Assembly: GCA_964059195.1 (NCBI GenBank)
Contig: CAXKWD010000005.1
Coordinates: 152,115,265 to 152,179,264 of the forward strand
DNA length: 64,000 nucleotides
Source: Ectobius pallidus
Taxonomy: Eukaryota > Arthropoda > Insecta > Blattodea > Ectobiidae
Direction: 5' to 3'
The translations under genes and the position numbers were made by a program. The notes under the pieces were generated by a model that was given only the letters and a program-made list of their open reading frames with translations, ran no database searches and had not been told where the DNA came from. This document shows positions 56,201 to 64,000 of the stretch, in pieces; positions within the stretch are counted from its first letter, which is position 1, and the number at the start of each line of letters is the position of its first letter.

Positions 56201-58931
56201 TGAAAACTTAATTTCAGATATCTGACTATGTTATGGTTCCGGATATGTCAAAATTGTCAGAGAAGCCTAGAGTATGCCTTCAAGAATCAGCTGAAGAAAT
56301 TCCTACAGATTATACAAAACTGTTTAATCAGCGCCTGTTCTCAATAAATACAGGTCTTGTACCAGCAGCTATTCAAGCCTATCAAGATTTGAATGTGAAA
56401 CATGAACCACTTAGGCTTATCACACCTCAGTTTGAGACGCCATTACCTCCTTTACAAGCTGCCGTAAGTACATGTGTAGTCAAAATTTCTTTATCTTAAT
56501 TTTACTATGCTTCTTAAAGTTTATTTTTTTGCAGTTATATGATTTGTGAATAGCTAGTAATGAAAAGACATTCTCTTATGAAAATCTCTTATTAATGTAG
56601 AGATGTTAAAATTATTCAAAGATTGATAATAGTCATGGTTTATCCTTAGTTCTCAGTGAGAACTTTGAGAATATTTTGAACAGAAACATTATTCTATGGA
56701 TTCATGAATACCTATCTAACCCTCAGTTGGTTATCTGGCTCTTTTTGGACAAAACTACCACACACCCTCGAGAGCATGGCTTTCATGCTTTCACTTGGTT
56801 AGCCTCTTCGAACAAAATTTATTTAGTGACACTTCAATAGTCTGTGTTCTTTCAGAACTTATTAATAATTGCTTTATACTTACAATAAACTATAGTTTAT
56901 CGGCGAGTGGGTTATCCATGAGTCACTTTACGGATATTCACTGTCTTCTTTTTTTGGGCAATGATAAATTATGGTATTAAGAGATAAACTTCCATCACAA
57001 ATAAAGAAGAGGTGGAGGGAAAGGAAATAGACATTAAATCCATGTCTGCCTTGTATTCTGAATCAGTTGAGGAATTTGATGTTGTACTGGCATGTTGTCA
57101 TGGTAGCTCAATGGTAGAGCATCAGCGCGTTAAGCTGAAGATCCGTGTTCAAATCCCGGTTATGACATAAAATTTTTCAAGCTGATTCTTACTTGTAAAG
57201 AAGAGGTGTTTATTAACACATGAAAATTAAAACAGTGGGACAATTTTTTGTGAAACATTAAACCAATAGACTTGTAAGTATAGAAAACTTTTGTTTATAA
57301 AATCATAATTGTATGGGTTGGTCCCCTATTGTAAATAAAAATGATTCAGAAGCATTTTCAAGTTCAAATATACTTTGAACTTTTCCTGGTACAGTACTGG
57401 TACAGGCTTCTAATCAGATGGTTACTTAAATAAATTCTGACATTTCGTGGCCAATCTGAGGCTCCATTGTTAAGGAGAATGAAGTGCTGGGACTGGATGG
57501 TGTTCTTTTTATAGAGCTGATGCAGACAGGCGTTTGGATTGGGGAAAAGAAATGTTGAGACTGACCAATCAGGAACCAAACTGTGGACTGAATGAAATGA
57601 GAGCCAGATAATGCAGAGATGGATTGTAGAAAAACAGTCCAAGTGAGGATCAATTTTCCCCCCCTTTTCCTTTAGGGGGATTCATATGGTTGGGTTCCAA
57701 GCTGATCTCCACAGCTTCTCTCACCACACTCTCCCAGAAACTTAAATACCTGGCAAGAAGAGCAGTTTTGCCAAACTTAATGTGGTGATCCATGTTTATG
57801 GCTTGTTCATTTTCCTTGGCAATGGATCCTCAGACAGGACCTGAAACATCAGAACTTATCCAAGTATCCACCTACTTAAAAGCCCGGAAAAATATTAACA
57901 GTATATATTCTCAAGTTGATTTTGTCTTTTTTTCTGCCACCTGGCAGACTGTCTTAGTTGCCATGCCACCCAATTTCATGTATAATTGGGACTATTAGAA
58001 TTAGAATTAGAATTAGCCCGTTTCATCCCTAAAGGGCAAGGGCCTCTTGACTGGCAAGGTGGCTGTTTCGGCAATCCCGCTTAGCCACTGCGGGAAAGAT
58101 CCGCATTCCTCTTATGTTGCTTTTTTCAGTCGCCTCCATTCCCATCGATCTTTGGCCTTCGTAGACCAGTTTGTCCCAAAGTGAAGCTTTAGGTCTTCTG
58201 CCCATCTTCCCTTCTGTCGTCCTACTGTTCTGTGGCCAATTCGTGGATCCCAAGCTGTTGTTATTTGCGCCCATCTGTTATGATCCATCCTCATGACGTG
58301 GCCTGCCCACTTTCTTTTTAGAGATATGGCCGATGTTGTTATGTCTTTGATGTTTGTCATTGCCCTTAAGTCTTCGTTGCGGATTCTGTCTTGGAGTTTA
58401 ACATCTAGAATTTTTCTCTCCATTTTCCTCTGGCATGTTTCTAACATTTTCCTTTCTTTAACTGTCAGGGCCCAGGTTTGGGCTCCGTACCGAAGGAATT
58501 GGGACTATACTGTATTACTATTATTGGTTTTGGTCAGCTATGGGGGCGGCCTAAATATTATATTATTATATTTTATTTATTTAGAATTTTATGTTTCATG
58601 CGTTTTACATGGCCATTATTTTTTATTACAGGTCTTTCCACCATCGTTCCGAGAGTTGCCTCCTCCTAGTCTAGAACTGTTTGATCTAGATGAAGCATTC
58701 AGTTCGGAAAGATCCAGGCTTGCACAGCTGGCTAATAAATGTATTGCTGGAGGAGAAAGTGGAGCTGATGAAGATGACTTAGAATACTTCATCAGGGAGT
58801 GCGGCCGAGTGTTGGGTGTTGGTGCTGGAAGTCCAATGTCCAGTTTAGACTTAGATGCTAAGCAAGTGTTACATACAGTGAGTCTGCACATAGTTGAATT
58901 CAAAAAGATAGATCATCATCTTGGAGAATAA
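44211..58931 (+). CDS. Ift52: IFT52, intraflagellar transport complex B subunit (7 coding exons, 448 aa)
   Basis: The exons are 44211-44225, 44361-44491, 45270-45487, 50868-51006, 52282-52579, 56218-56463 and 58632-58931; all junctions are GT-AG and the frame holds from ATG to TAA. The length is close to the family (human 437). Exons 2-5 encode the N-terminal GIFT-type domain: NTILFNASKNELF, GPREKFTENEF, LVLLGEGGEKNF, LLEEYGIMIN, VYPYGATLNV, AVAALSTGTVAFPLNRPV and GGKIAVLGSAHLFSDKYIDKE. Exons 5-7 continue through LNQIDADDPE, NVKHEPLRLITPQFETPLPP and FPPSFRELPPPSLELFDLDE to VSLHIVEFKKID. By homology it is a core IFT-B1 subunit that binds IFT88, IFT70 and IFT46 during assembly of cilia; in insects it would serve sensory neurons and perhaps sperm. 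Exon 1 encodes only MAPAE. The in-frame ATG at 44364 in exon 2 is the alternative start, and the 5-residue exon is the less certain part. Confidence 0.95.
45640..45830 (+). mobile_element. Possible tRNA-derived SINE in IFT52 intron 3
   Basis: A box-A-like tggctgcc and a box-B-like ggattcaattcc are spaced as in tRNA-derived SINEs. No second copy is in the window, so this is tentative. Confidence 0.35.
46411..47784 (+). pseudogene. Partial LINE reverse transcriptase ORF
   Basis: The open frame is intact to a stop at 47784, but its first 15 or so codons come from the hAT host sequence; genuine LINE protein starts near ALENSIFKVY. RT motifs appear in order: QQFGFTKGKGT, IFVDFTKAFD, NGVLQGDPISPLLF, LLYADDIIIG (YADD near residue 173), LRLNMDKT and FRYLGVTL. 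The C-terminus ends with a cysteine/histidine cluster (CVCSLCGRRCERYHFSKC), seen in several insect LINE clades. Endonuclease and ORF1 are missing. Few defects in the remaining frame suggest a fairly recent insertion. The clade is unresolved. Confidence 0.85.
46458..47819 (+). mobile_element. 5'-truncated non-LTR retrotransposon nested in the hAT element
   Basis: ataaaatctcggct at 46444-46457 and 47820-47833 is a perfect 14-bp target-site duplication. The 3' tail is short (tttattatt) rather than a long poly-A. The 5' end begins inside the reverse transcriptase, typical of aborted target-primed reverse transcription. Confidence 0.93.
48820..49806 (+). mobile_element. Second LINE fragment (RT to 3' end) in IFT52 intron 3
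   Basis: LLFADDTSVLVTG opens the preserved part, followed by MTLNIDKTHFIQF and FLGLQIDQNLDWKAHI. A frameshift near 49385 switches to KFQTNFSVHGG, later YYSAVQIYNKLPNNIKLL and HTFYNLEEYF, the usual end of CR1/jockey-type ORF2 proteins. The element ends in an (atctac)n tail at about 49783-49806. 5'-truncated and inactive. Confidence 0.85.
50076..50648. mobile_element. MITE with ~30-bp ends in IFT52 intron 3
   Basis: aaagtcgcaatgtagggg followed by ggcccac at the left returns inverted as gtgggccccctacaatgcg at the right. Repeated gttctgttaggtt and ttagtgacagg motifs lie inside. Superfamily not determined. Confidence 0.75.
51249..51357. mobile_element. Small MITE/hairpin (109 bp) in IFT52 intron 4
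   Basis: The ends gagatggttgacatttaaac and gtttaaatgtcaaccatctc are exact 20-bp inverted repeats (22 bp counting the next two bases). Imperfectly duplicated sequence (gttaatatgc... aatctcaaaataa) lies on both sides. Confidence 0.75.
52626..53262. mobile_element. Pogo/Tigger-like MITE in IFT52 intron 5
   Basis: Begins cagtaaaaccccc and ends gggggtttttactg between TA dinucleotides (52624-52625, 53263-53264), the pattern of pogo-group elements. The interior repeats ctgccatttacat motifs and does not encode a transposase. Confidence 0.75.
53786..53910. mobile_element. Short inverted-repeat element (125 bp) in IFT52 intron 5
   Basis: taagggccttttctcactgg and tcacttgtgacggtcac are mirrored by gtgaccatcacaagtga and ccagtgggaaaaggctctta. 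A small MITE with unclear superfamily. Confidence 0.65.
53911..55479. other. IFT52 intron 5, no further element recognised
   Basis: Contains a T-rich then (tttct)n tract at about 55285-55318; otherwise nothing I can support. Confidence 0.45.
55488..56034. mobile_element. hAT-type MITE, family H, copy 3 in IFT52 intron 5
   Basis: Ends caggacctggattctgatga and tcatcagaatccgggccctg. The flanking ataataac (55480-55487) and gtaataac (56035-56042) match at 7 of 8 bases. It has more divergent ends than the copy at 21128. Confidence 0.85.
57097..57167 (+). tRNA. tRNA-like cloverleaf, anticodon GTT (possible pseudogene)
   Basis: Folds as acceptor gtcatgg/ttatgac (two G-T pairs), D stem gctc/gagc, anticodon stem tcagc/gctga with loop gcgttaa (anticodon gtt, 57129-57131) and T stem ccgtg/cccgg with one mismatch and loop ttcaaat. 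Position 33 is c instead of the near-universal t, and the sequence is unlike ordinary animal tRNA-Asn. More likely a tRNA pseudogene or the head of a SINE than a working gene. Confidence 0.4.
57400..57850 (-). pseudogene. Penelope-like retroelement 3' portion in IFT52 intron 6
   Basis: The minus strand encodes MDHHIKFGKTALLARYLSFW, VVREAVEISLEPNHMN and PPKGK, the segment that follows the GIY-YIG motif in Penelope-like elements. The sequence near 57430-57480 reappears inverted at about 57825-57880, like the terminal arrangement of such elements. Broken by stops. Confidence 0.6.
57996..58496 (-). mobile_element. 5'-truncated LINE insertion with 12-bp duplication in IFT52 intron 6
   Basis: The minus strand encodes the end of an ORF2: ERKILDVKLQDRIRNEDLRA, LKRKWAGHVMRMDHNRW and VGRQKGRWAEDLKLHFG. 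aattgggactat at 57984-57995 and 58497-58508 is a perfect target-site duplication. The 3' tail is an attagaattagaatt short tandem repeat rather than poly-A. It ends 135 bp before IFT52 exon 7. Confidence 0.9.
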
Positions 58932-59184
58932 CTGTTTTGATAAAGCAGTATATTTGATGTGCCTTACCATATCTTACAGATCTGGGATGATAAGTATCAC
59001 GTAAGTGCAATCTAGTCAAAGAAATGCATCCTTTGTTATATTCTACACAAACAGAATTCCTCAACCTTTGCAGATAATTACTTACCTTGTGCATATTTTA
59101 GTATTATGGCATAGTGGGCAGAAGAAAAACTGCAGGCATCATAATATTAAACTTCTAGTATTTCCAGTTTCCAATCAATTTGGA

Positions 59185-59190
59185 AATAAA
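59185..59190 (+). terminator. Candidate IFT52 polyadenylation signal
   Basis: aataaa about 255 bp after the stop codon, the first perfect hexamer downstream that I noticed. Chance occurrence is possible in AT-rich DNA. Confidence 0.4.
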
Positions 59191-59619
59191 TTAAATTGGA
59201 GACCGCAAAAAATTCGGGAGGAAGTAAGGTGTTGACAGATAACATAAAATGTTTGATTTACTAATTGAATTAATGTTTATTACTAACACCAAAACACTAT
59301 AATGTTCAGTTTTAGCATTTTCAAGTGTTCCAGTTCTAAAGCAGTAGCCGATACAAATTGGCTTGACCTAGTGGTTGACGCAACTGACACAAGTAATGCA
59401 ACATTGAACATCACACAAATTCACCGATAGAATCATGGCATTCATATTCATCACGTTGTCCCACATGATGTCATGGTCCGAACAATTCATCACATTAGAT
59501 ATCCAGTGTGATTAGAGCCATGCCTGAAAATCCATGAGTTCTATCGCTGTCTCTTATTATTGCTTCCGTTTGTCAGATCAAAGGGATCATTTCCATAAAA
59601 TAGATGAACTTTATACAGT

Positions 59620-60320
59620 TTGAAAAAGATATAAAAAGGAGAGGAAGGTGCCAGAGAACTTACCAATTGGCAGGAGAAGCTGGTCTTCAATTGGTGCTAG
59701 CTCTGGTATCATAGAAACACATAAAAAGAAAGAACAATAAAAACGAAAATTTTCGGACAAACTTTGCCCTTTGTCAATCACTTAGAGAATGGAGCTTGAA
59801 GAGAAAGTGTAGGGTTGCCAACCTAGCCAACTGATGAAGAATGGCATCCTATGTTCTCTGGCCAGGAGGGAAAAGGTGTTATCTGATGTTGAGGTTGGGG
59901 GGGTTTCTGGATTTGGTTATCCACTGGTGAGCCAGTTCCCACCTTCTGAGTTGGGAGGGGTTGCAGCTATCAGGGAGGCTTTTGATTACTTTGATGGTGA
60001 AACAGTCATCAAATGATGTCCCATGGTCCATGGTGTGTTTGGATACAGGTTTATCTGGATTTTTGCTTTTGCAGTCATGCCTGTGGCCATTCATTCTTTT
60101 TCTTAAAGTTTCAGTGGTTAATCCTATGTATTGGGCCGGGCATAGATTGCATTGTAGTTGATACACTATGTTGGAGGAATTGCATGTGTGGTGACCCTGG
60201 ATCTTATACTCTCTATGGGTGATTGAACTTTTGAAGTTTTCAGCTGGATGATGAATAGAGCAGGTCTTGCAGGTAGGTCTATTGCATGGGAAAGTGCCTT
60301 TAGGTTCAGAATTAGTTTAG
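59620..60320 (-). pseudogene. Penelope-like element fragment with GIY-YIG endonuclease
   Basis: The minus frame from about 60316 to 59879 is open: CNRPTCKTCSIHH, GHHTCNSSNIVYQLQCNLC, then QYIGLTTETLRKRMNGHRHD (the YIG half and following Arg of GIY-YIG nucleases) and SKHTMDHGTSFDDC. The Cys-rich CX2C pattern before YIG is typical of Penelope-like elements. Downstream sequence to about 59620 resembles their 3' region. RT is missing. Just beyond the 3' end of IFT52, antisense to it. Confidence 0.75.
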
Positions 60321-61402
60321 TAATCCATACAACTAGCAGCTGTAAAAGCAGATGTAAGCCTTCTAGATATTATGACTAGAACTGTTGAGACATTTCATTT
60401 TTCATTAGCTCTGCATATGGCCTCTAAAATGTTAAAAATAAATATGACTTATTTACATGGTAAAGCTCCAGGGTGATAATCTCATAGAACTTTCAGCAGT
60501 TATTTCATTGAATGAGCTGATCCATCTTTCTTTTATGCACTCATACAACTTTGTCAGAAAAATTCCTTGACATAGTTTTCTTCTTTAAAATTATAAATGG
60601 TTTCTACCACCAGCTGTAACTCCCAATATTATGGTACAGTGTACTTTTTTCTTGTTTTAATAGAATTAATATGATGGAAGTATTCTTTATATATGTAGCA
60701 TGTAAGAAGTTCATTGGAGTTTGGTCTGCATTTCCAATTTGAAATAGAAGAAAATCATTTTGCAGAGCTTATGTATAACTACTAAAAATCCAATTCGCAT
60801 TCACCACATAATATTTTCAAGTCAGCACCTCTATCTTAGAATATATTCTGTAATCATTTTGTTATCAGTTATAAGTATATACAGCCTCATTAAACATACT
60901 TTTTCAATTGACACTTCTTTATTATAAATCGAAAGAAAGGCGTATGAGTTTAATGTCATTGTAGTTTTCCTTGGGAAGAACTTTTAGAATAGGCATACAG
61001 TTATTTCACTATTTGTAAGGGGAGAGAAACTTTTCATGAGGTGTGTGTGATACAAAGTTGCAGTTTTTATAAAACTGAAGGGGGTGAGTCGTGAAGCAAT
61101 GGGGGATGGGTTTTGGGGGTTTTCAAAACTCGGTGTAAAATGCAGGAAAACATTGAGGTTCTGTATTACTAAGTTATTACTAGTCCATTATTATTAAATG
61201 CACTTAGGACCTATTCTACATGTGAAAGGTTGAGGATTTCTGTATACACATGCTCACATATCTATAATTATTAATTTATAAATAGTTAATGTTTAGACAA
61301 ACTTATTGTTTTATTAGTGCTTATTTTTCACATTATTGTACATTGTAAAATAGAAAATCAAAAATATTAAAGCATTTAATAAGACAATGTTTAAACTTAC
61401 CA
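60321..61402. other. Intergenic DNA with no recognisable gene
   Basis: AT-rich; nothing I can support. Confidence 0.4.
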
Positions 61403-61700
61403 TCAAGTCCAGGCCTGTGCAAGTAGTATATCCATCTGGATAACAACTACAACTAACCTTGGCTTAAACGTTAAGAAATTTACTAAGCAGAAAAAAAGAC
61501 AAAAGAAATCCCGTGGTAGAAGTTGCTCACTCTCTAATCCTGCAAATTGGCGTACTTGTGCTTTAGCAGCGGTATTGTCTGAGAGATGGTTTATTATGTT
61601 ACCTACATTTTCCATACCATCAACTTTAATTCCATAGACGTTGGATATTTTAGCAATAGCATTACCAGCTTCCACATTTAGTGATTTAGTTGGAACAAAA
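61403..61700 (-). other. Unidentified open segment, possible exon or decayed element
   Basis: The minus strand reads KYFVPTKSLNVEAGNAIAKI, SNVYGIKVDGMENVGNI, INHLSDNTAAKAQVRQFAGL and ESEQLLPR, which looks like globular protein sequence, then turns into low-complexity hydrophobic residues. The frame is closed upstream by stops. No family recognised. Confidence 0.3.
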
Positions 61701-61939
61701 TATTTACAAGAACTAACTTTTTTAAATCATCAGTTGCCAAATGGACTCATACTGGATGTCAAAATTAGCAGCCTCTTATTTCTGAGAAGCTCTTTCATAC
61801 CCAACCATCTCCTCTTTCCCAGCTATGACTTCACATACTATGACTGTGGGTTAAACATATGCATTGTAGGCCCAACACTTACTTAATCAATGGCAATAGA
61901 GAATTACAGAGCAAGCTAAAATATTGTCTATTCTATGCA

Positions 61940-62265
61940 ACCTGAGGTTCATTACTGTGCTTACATGAGCCCACCATTCAACCCTATTCTGTGCTAACTC
62001 CATCCAATCATCTCTTGCAAATCCTGCTTTCCTTAAATCTATTCTAATACTGTCCTCCCTCCCACGTCTAGGTCTTCCAAGTGGTCTTTTCCCTTCGGGT
62101 CTCCGAAGGGAATATGTCTGTCCTCTCCCATGTGTGCATCATGACCAGCCCATTTCATCCTCCGTGATTTAATTACTCTTATTATATTTGATGAAGAGTA
62201 CAGTCAAGAAGCTCATCATTATACAGTTCTCTACAGTCACCATTTTCATCTCTCTTAGGTCCTAA
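61940..62265 (-). pseudogene. LINE ORF2 C-terminal fragment
   Basis: The minus strand encodes KSRRMKWAGHDAHMGED, GKRPLGRPRRGREDSIRIDL and DDWMELAQNRVEWWAHV, the standard end of many insect LINE ORF2 proteins. A local inverted duplication (cttcgggtctccgaag) interrupts it. It belongs to a different family from 57996-58496. Confidence 0.8.
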
Positions 62266-62816
62266 TATTTAGGTTTTTGAACACACTGAGATTATGTTTA
62301 TATATATATCCAACATTTCTCACGAAAAATATGTTCCCTTATCCCCATATCTATAGTCTTCTGCCAGGTAAGCAAGCTCTGCTACCTAACTGGCAAATGA
62401 TCTATAAGTCCTTCCACGTTCCAAACTTCACCTACATCTGTCACTAGAAGCAGACCGGTTCCTGCTGTTCCCTTCTCCCTGCCTTGAACACATAATGTTT
62501 CCTACGATCTTTGCTGCGTTCTCAACAGGAGGAGGTTACGAGAAGATGTTCAGTGTGGCCATCTTAACATATCGCTATTGCCAACTCCCACTTCGATCAA
62601 TATAATGTTCTTAGGCTTATAACTATTAAGATAATCTTTTGTAATAGTAACACTAGATGACTTTGTTCAGAAAATGTTTAATATTCCTCGTAAATGTTCT
62701 TAAAAAATACAACTAGTGAAAATTTATATTGACTTTTTCTCTATCATATTGGGCAGTATGATATAGCCAATTTAGCTTGACATCATGTATCCACACTGTT
62801 GCCATATTGCTGCATA

Positions 62817-63110
62817 TCACTGCAAAATCCGGAACCTCTGCTGGCAGGTCCTTTTAGATACTGAAATCAAGCAGACTCCAAGGGGTCTACCAGCCGGGTG
62901 TGGGTACGCTGCCATACCTGGCAGAGCTTCATAGTTACGGTCGTTAATCTTGAACTGAACAACTGATTTCTCTTTTTGGTGTGGTTCAAGTTCATTGCAT
63001 TGAAAGCTCTTTCTTGACATGGAATAGACTGAGCAGACATCAACTCCACTGGAATTTTCTTGGTCTCAGTATACTTTTTACAAGCATTTATGTATCTTCA
63101 CTTGTCAAAA
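62817..63110 (-). other. Unidentified open segment, possible exon
   Basis: Two overlapping minus-strand frames are open. One reads ETKKIPVELMSAQSIPCQER and AFNAMNLNHTKKRNQLFSS to a donor-like ccag/gtatgg. No family recognised, and neither frame is clearly coding. Confidence 0.25.
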
Positions 63111-64000
63111 ATGTGGAAAAAATTAAAAAGGCCGTAAATCGTATTTGATATCCAATGTAGAAGTAGAAGGGCCTTTGAATCACTTACCATTTTTGTCATT
63201 TTACCTTCATTCTTGAGTGTGGAACTGGTACCTAAATCAGATACTTGAACAGTGTACTTAGTTCACAGCTAGAGAGCATCATGACAACCATAATTTTCCA
63301 ACATTGCTTCTTTATTGCTTAATAGGGTTACCCCACACAAACAATTTTGGTACTAAATTTCAAAACATGTAAAAATATTACTATAAAATTATAAGATGAA
63401 AAATATATTCTAGAACAGCATTCTGCTGCAACTAAACCACTCACCACTCACGTCTATTGTGACAAGGTTTTTTTTGTTTTAAGTCAGACGTTCATTTTTA
63501 TACCTGCATAAATAGGATCAGAATTTATAATTAAATGAAACACTACTTGTTTACTGAATTGTTTGGAAGGTATAGGTCATCACAGGGTACCATATTATTT
63601 GATATTTGATAATTTATTTATTCAGTCACTGTATAATAAAGTGGGCTTGATAGTTTCTTGGGATTCCAGCCAGGTGAGAAGGTAAGCTTGCGACTGCTGT
63701 TTGCTCTGTAGACATCTTCTGGGAAGCCGCAGAGAGGAGATCCTAGATTAAGCCTGGCGAAACATTCCTCTGGCTTAAGGGGAGACGGTGGGAGATTTAC
63801 ACTGACATATTTGTAATCCCATATCTCCTACATTTTAGGACACAACTTAATGAAATTTATAACACATATGGTTGATTTACTGTGGCCGATTCCCCTCTTC
63901 CATGCATCGCCACCTATTGATTAACTCAAATCCCCAAAAGTATCGATATAATGATTGAAACTATATCAATTCCAACTGAAGCATAGTAGAAAATGCATAA
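63111..64000. other. Intergenic DNA with no recognisable gene
   Basis: No coding segment or repeat that I can support up to the window edge. Confidence 0.4.

Noticed and set aside
58293..58931. 212-codon ORF ending with the IFT52 C-terminus
   Set aside because: Its first half is antisense LINE and intron sequence; the real exon starts after the acceptor at 58631.

Overview
The window reads as nuclear DNA of a hemimetabolous insect with a large, transposon-rich genome. A cockroach or termite is my best guess, from the mixture of mobile elements and from memory of similar sequence; this is inference, not proof. It is AT-rich, its genes have GT-AG introns, and it is packed with SINEs, LINEs, Penelope-like elements, mariner, hAT and foldback elements. 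There are no bacterial-style operons and no CRISPR array.

Two complete protein-coding genes can be assembled exon by exon. On the minus strand, VPS28 (ESCRT-I subunit; 5 coding exons, 32605-43821, 220 aa). On the plus strand, IFT52 (intraflagellar transport IFT-B subunit; 7 coding exons, 44211-58931, 448 aa). They stand head to head with only 389 bp between their start codons, which suggests a shared bidirectional promoter. A near-consensus RFX X-box lies 46 bp before the IFT52 ATG.

Region by region: 1-32.6 kb is gene-poor and holds a LINE tail, a perfect 51-bp-arm palindrome, three mariner-derived foldbacks, two well-defined tRNA-derived SINE families and one single-copy SINE, several MITEs, and an unidentified decayed coding segment near 17.2-18.0 kb. 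32.6-43.8 kb is VPS28; its last intron contains a complete, very young BEL/Pao LTR retrotransposon (33513-39046) in the same orientation as the gene. Its two 1,049-bp LTRs show no indel, its 5-bp target duplication is intact, and its single 928-codon frame runs from gag through protease straight to the end of pol, lacking RT, most of RNase H and the integrase core. 44.2-58.9 kb is IFT52, whose introns hold a hAT element carrying a nested LINE, a second LINE, pogo-like and other MITEs, a tRNA-like sequence, Penelope-like pieces and a short LINE insertion. 58.9-64 kb is again repeat-rich intergenic DNA with a Penelope GIY-YIG fragment, a LINE fragment and two open stretches I could not identify.

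The most notable candidates are the in-frame internally deleted BEL/Pao element, the repeated occurrence of inverted-duplicated mariner transposase 3' ends, the VPS28-IFT52 shared promoter with its X-box, and a two-unit higher-order tandem array inside one copy of a dispersed repeat family.
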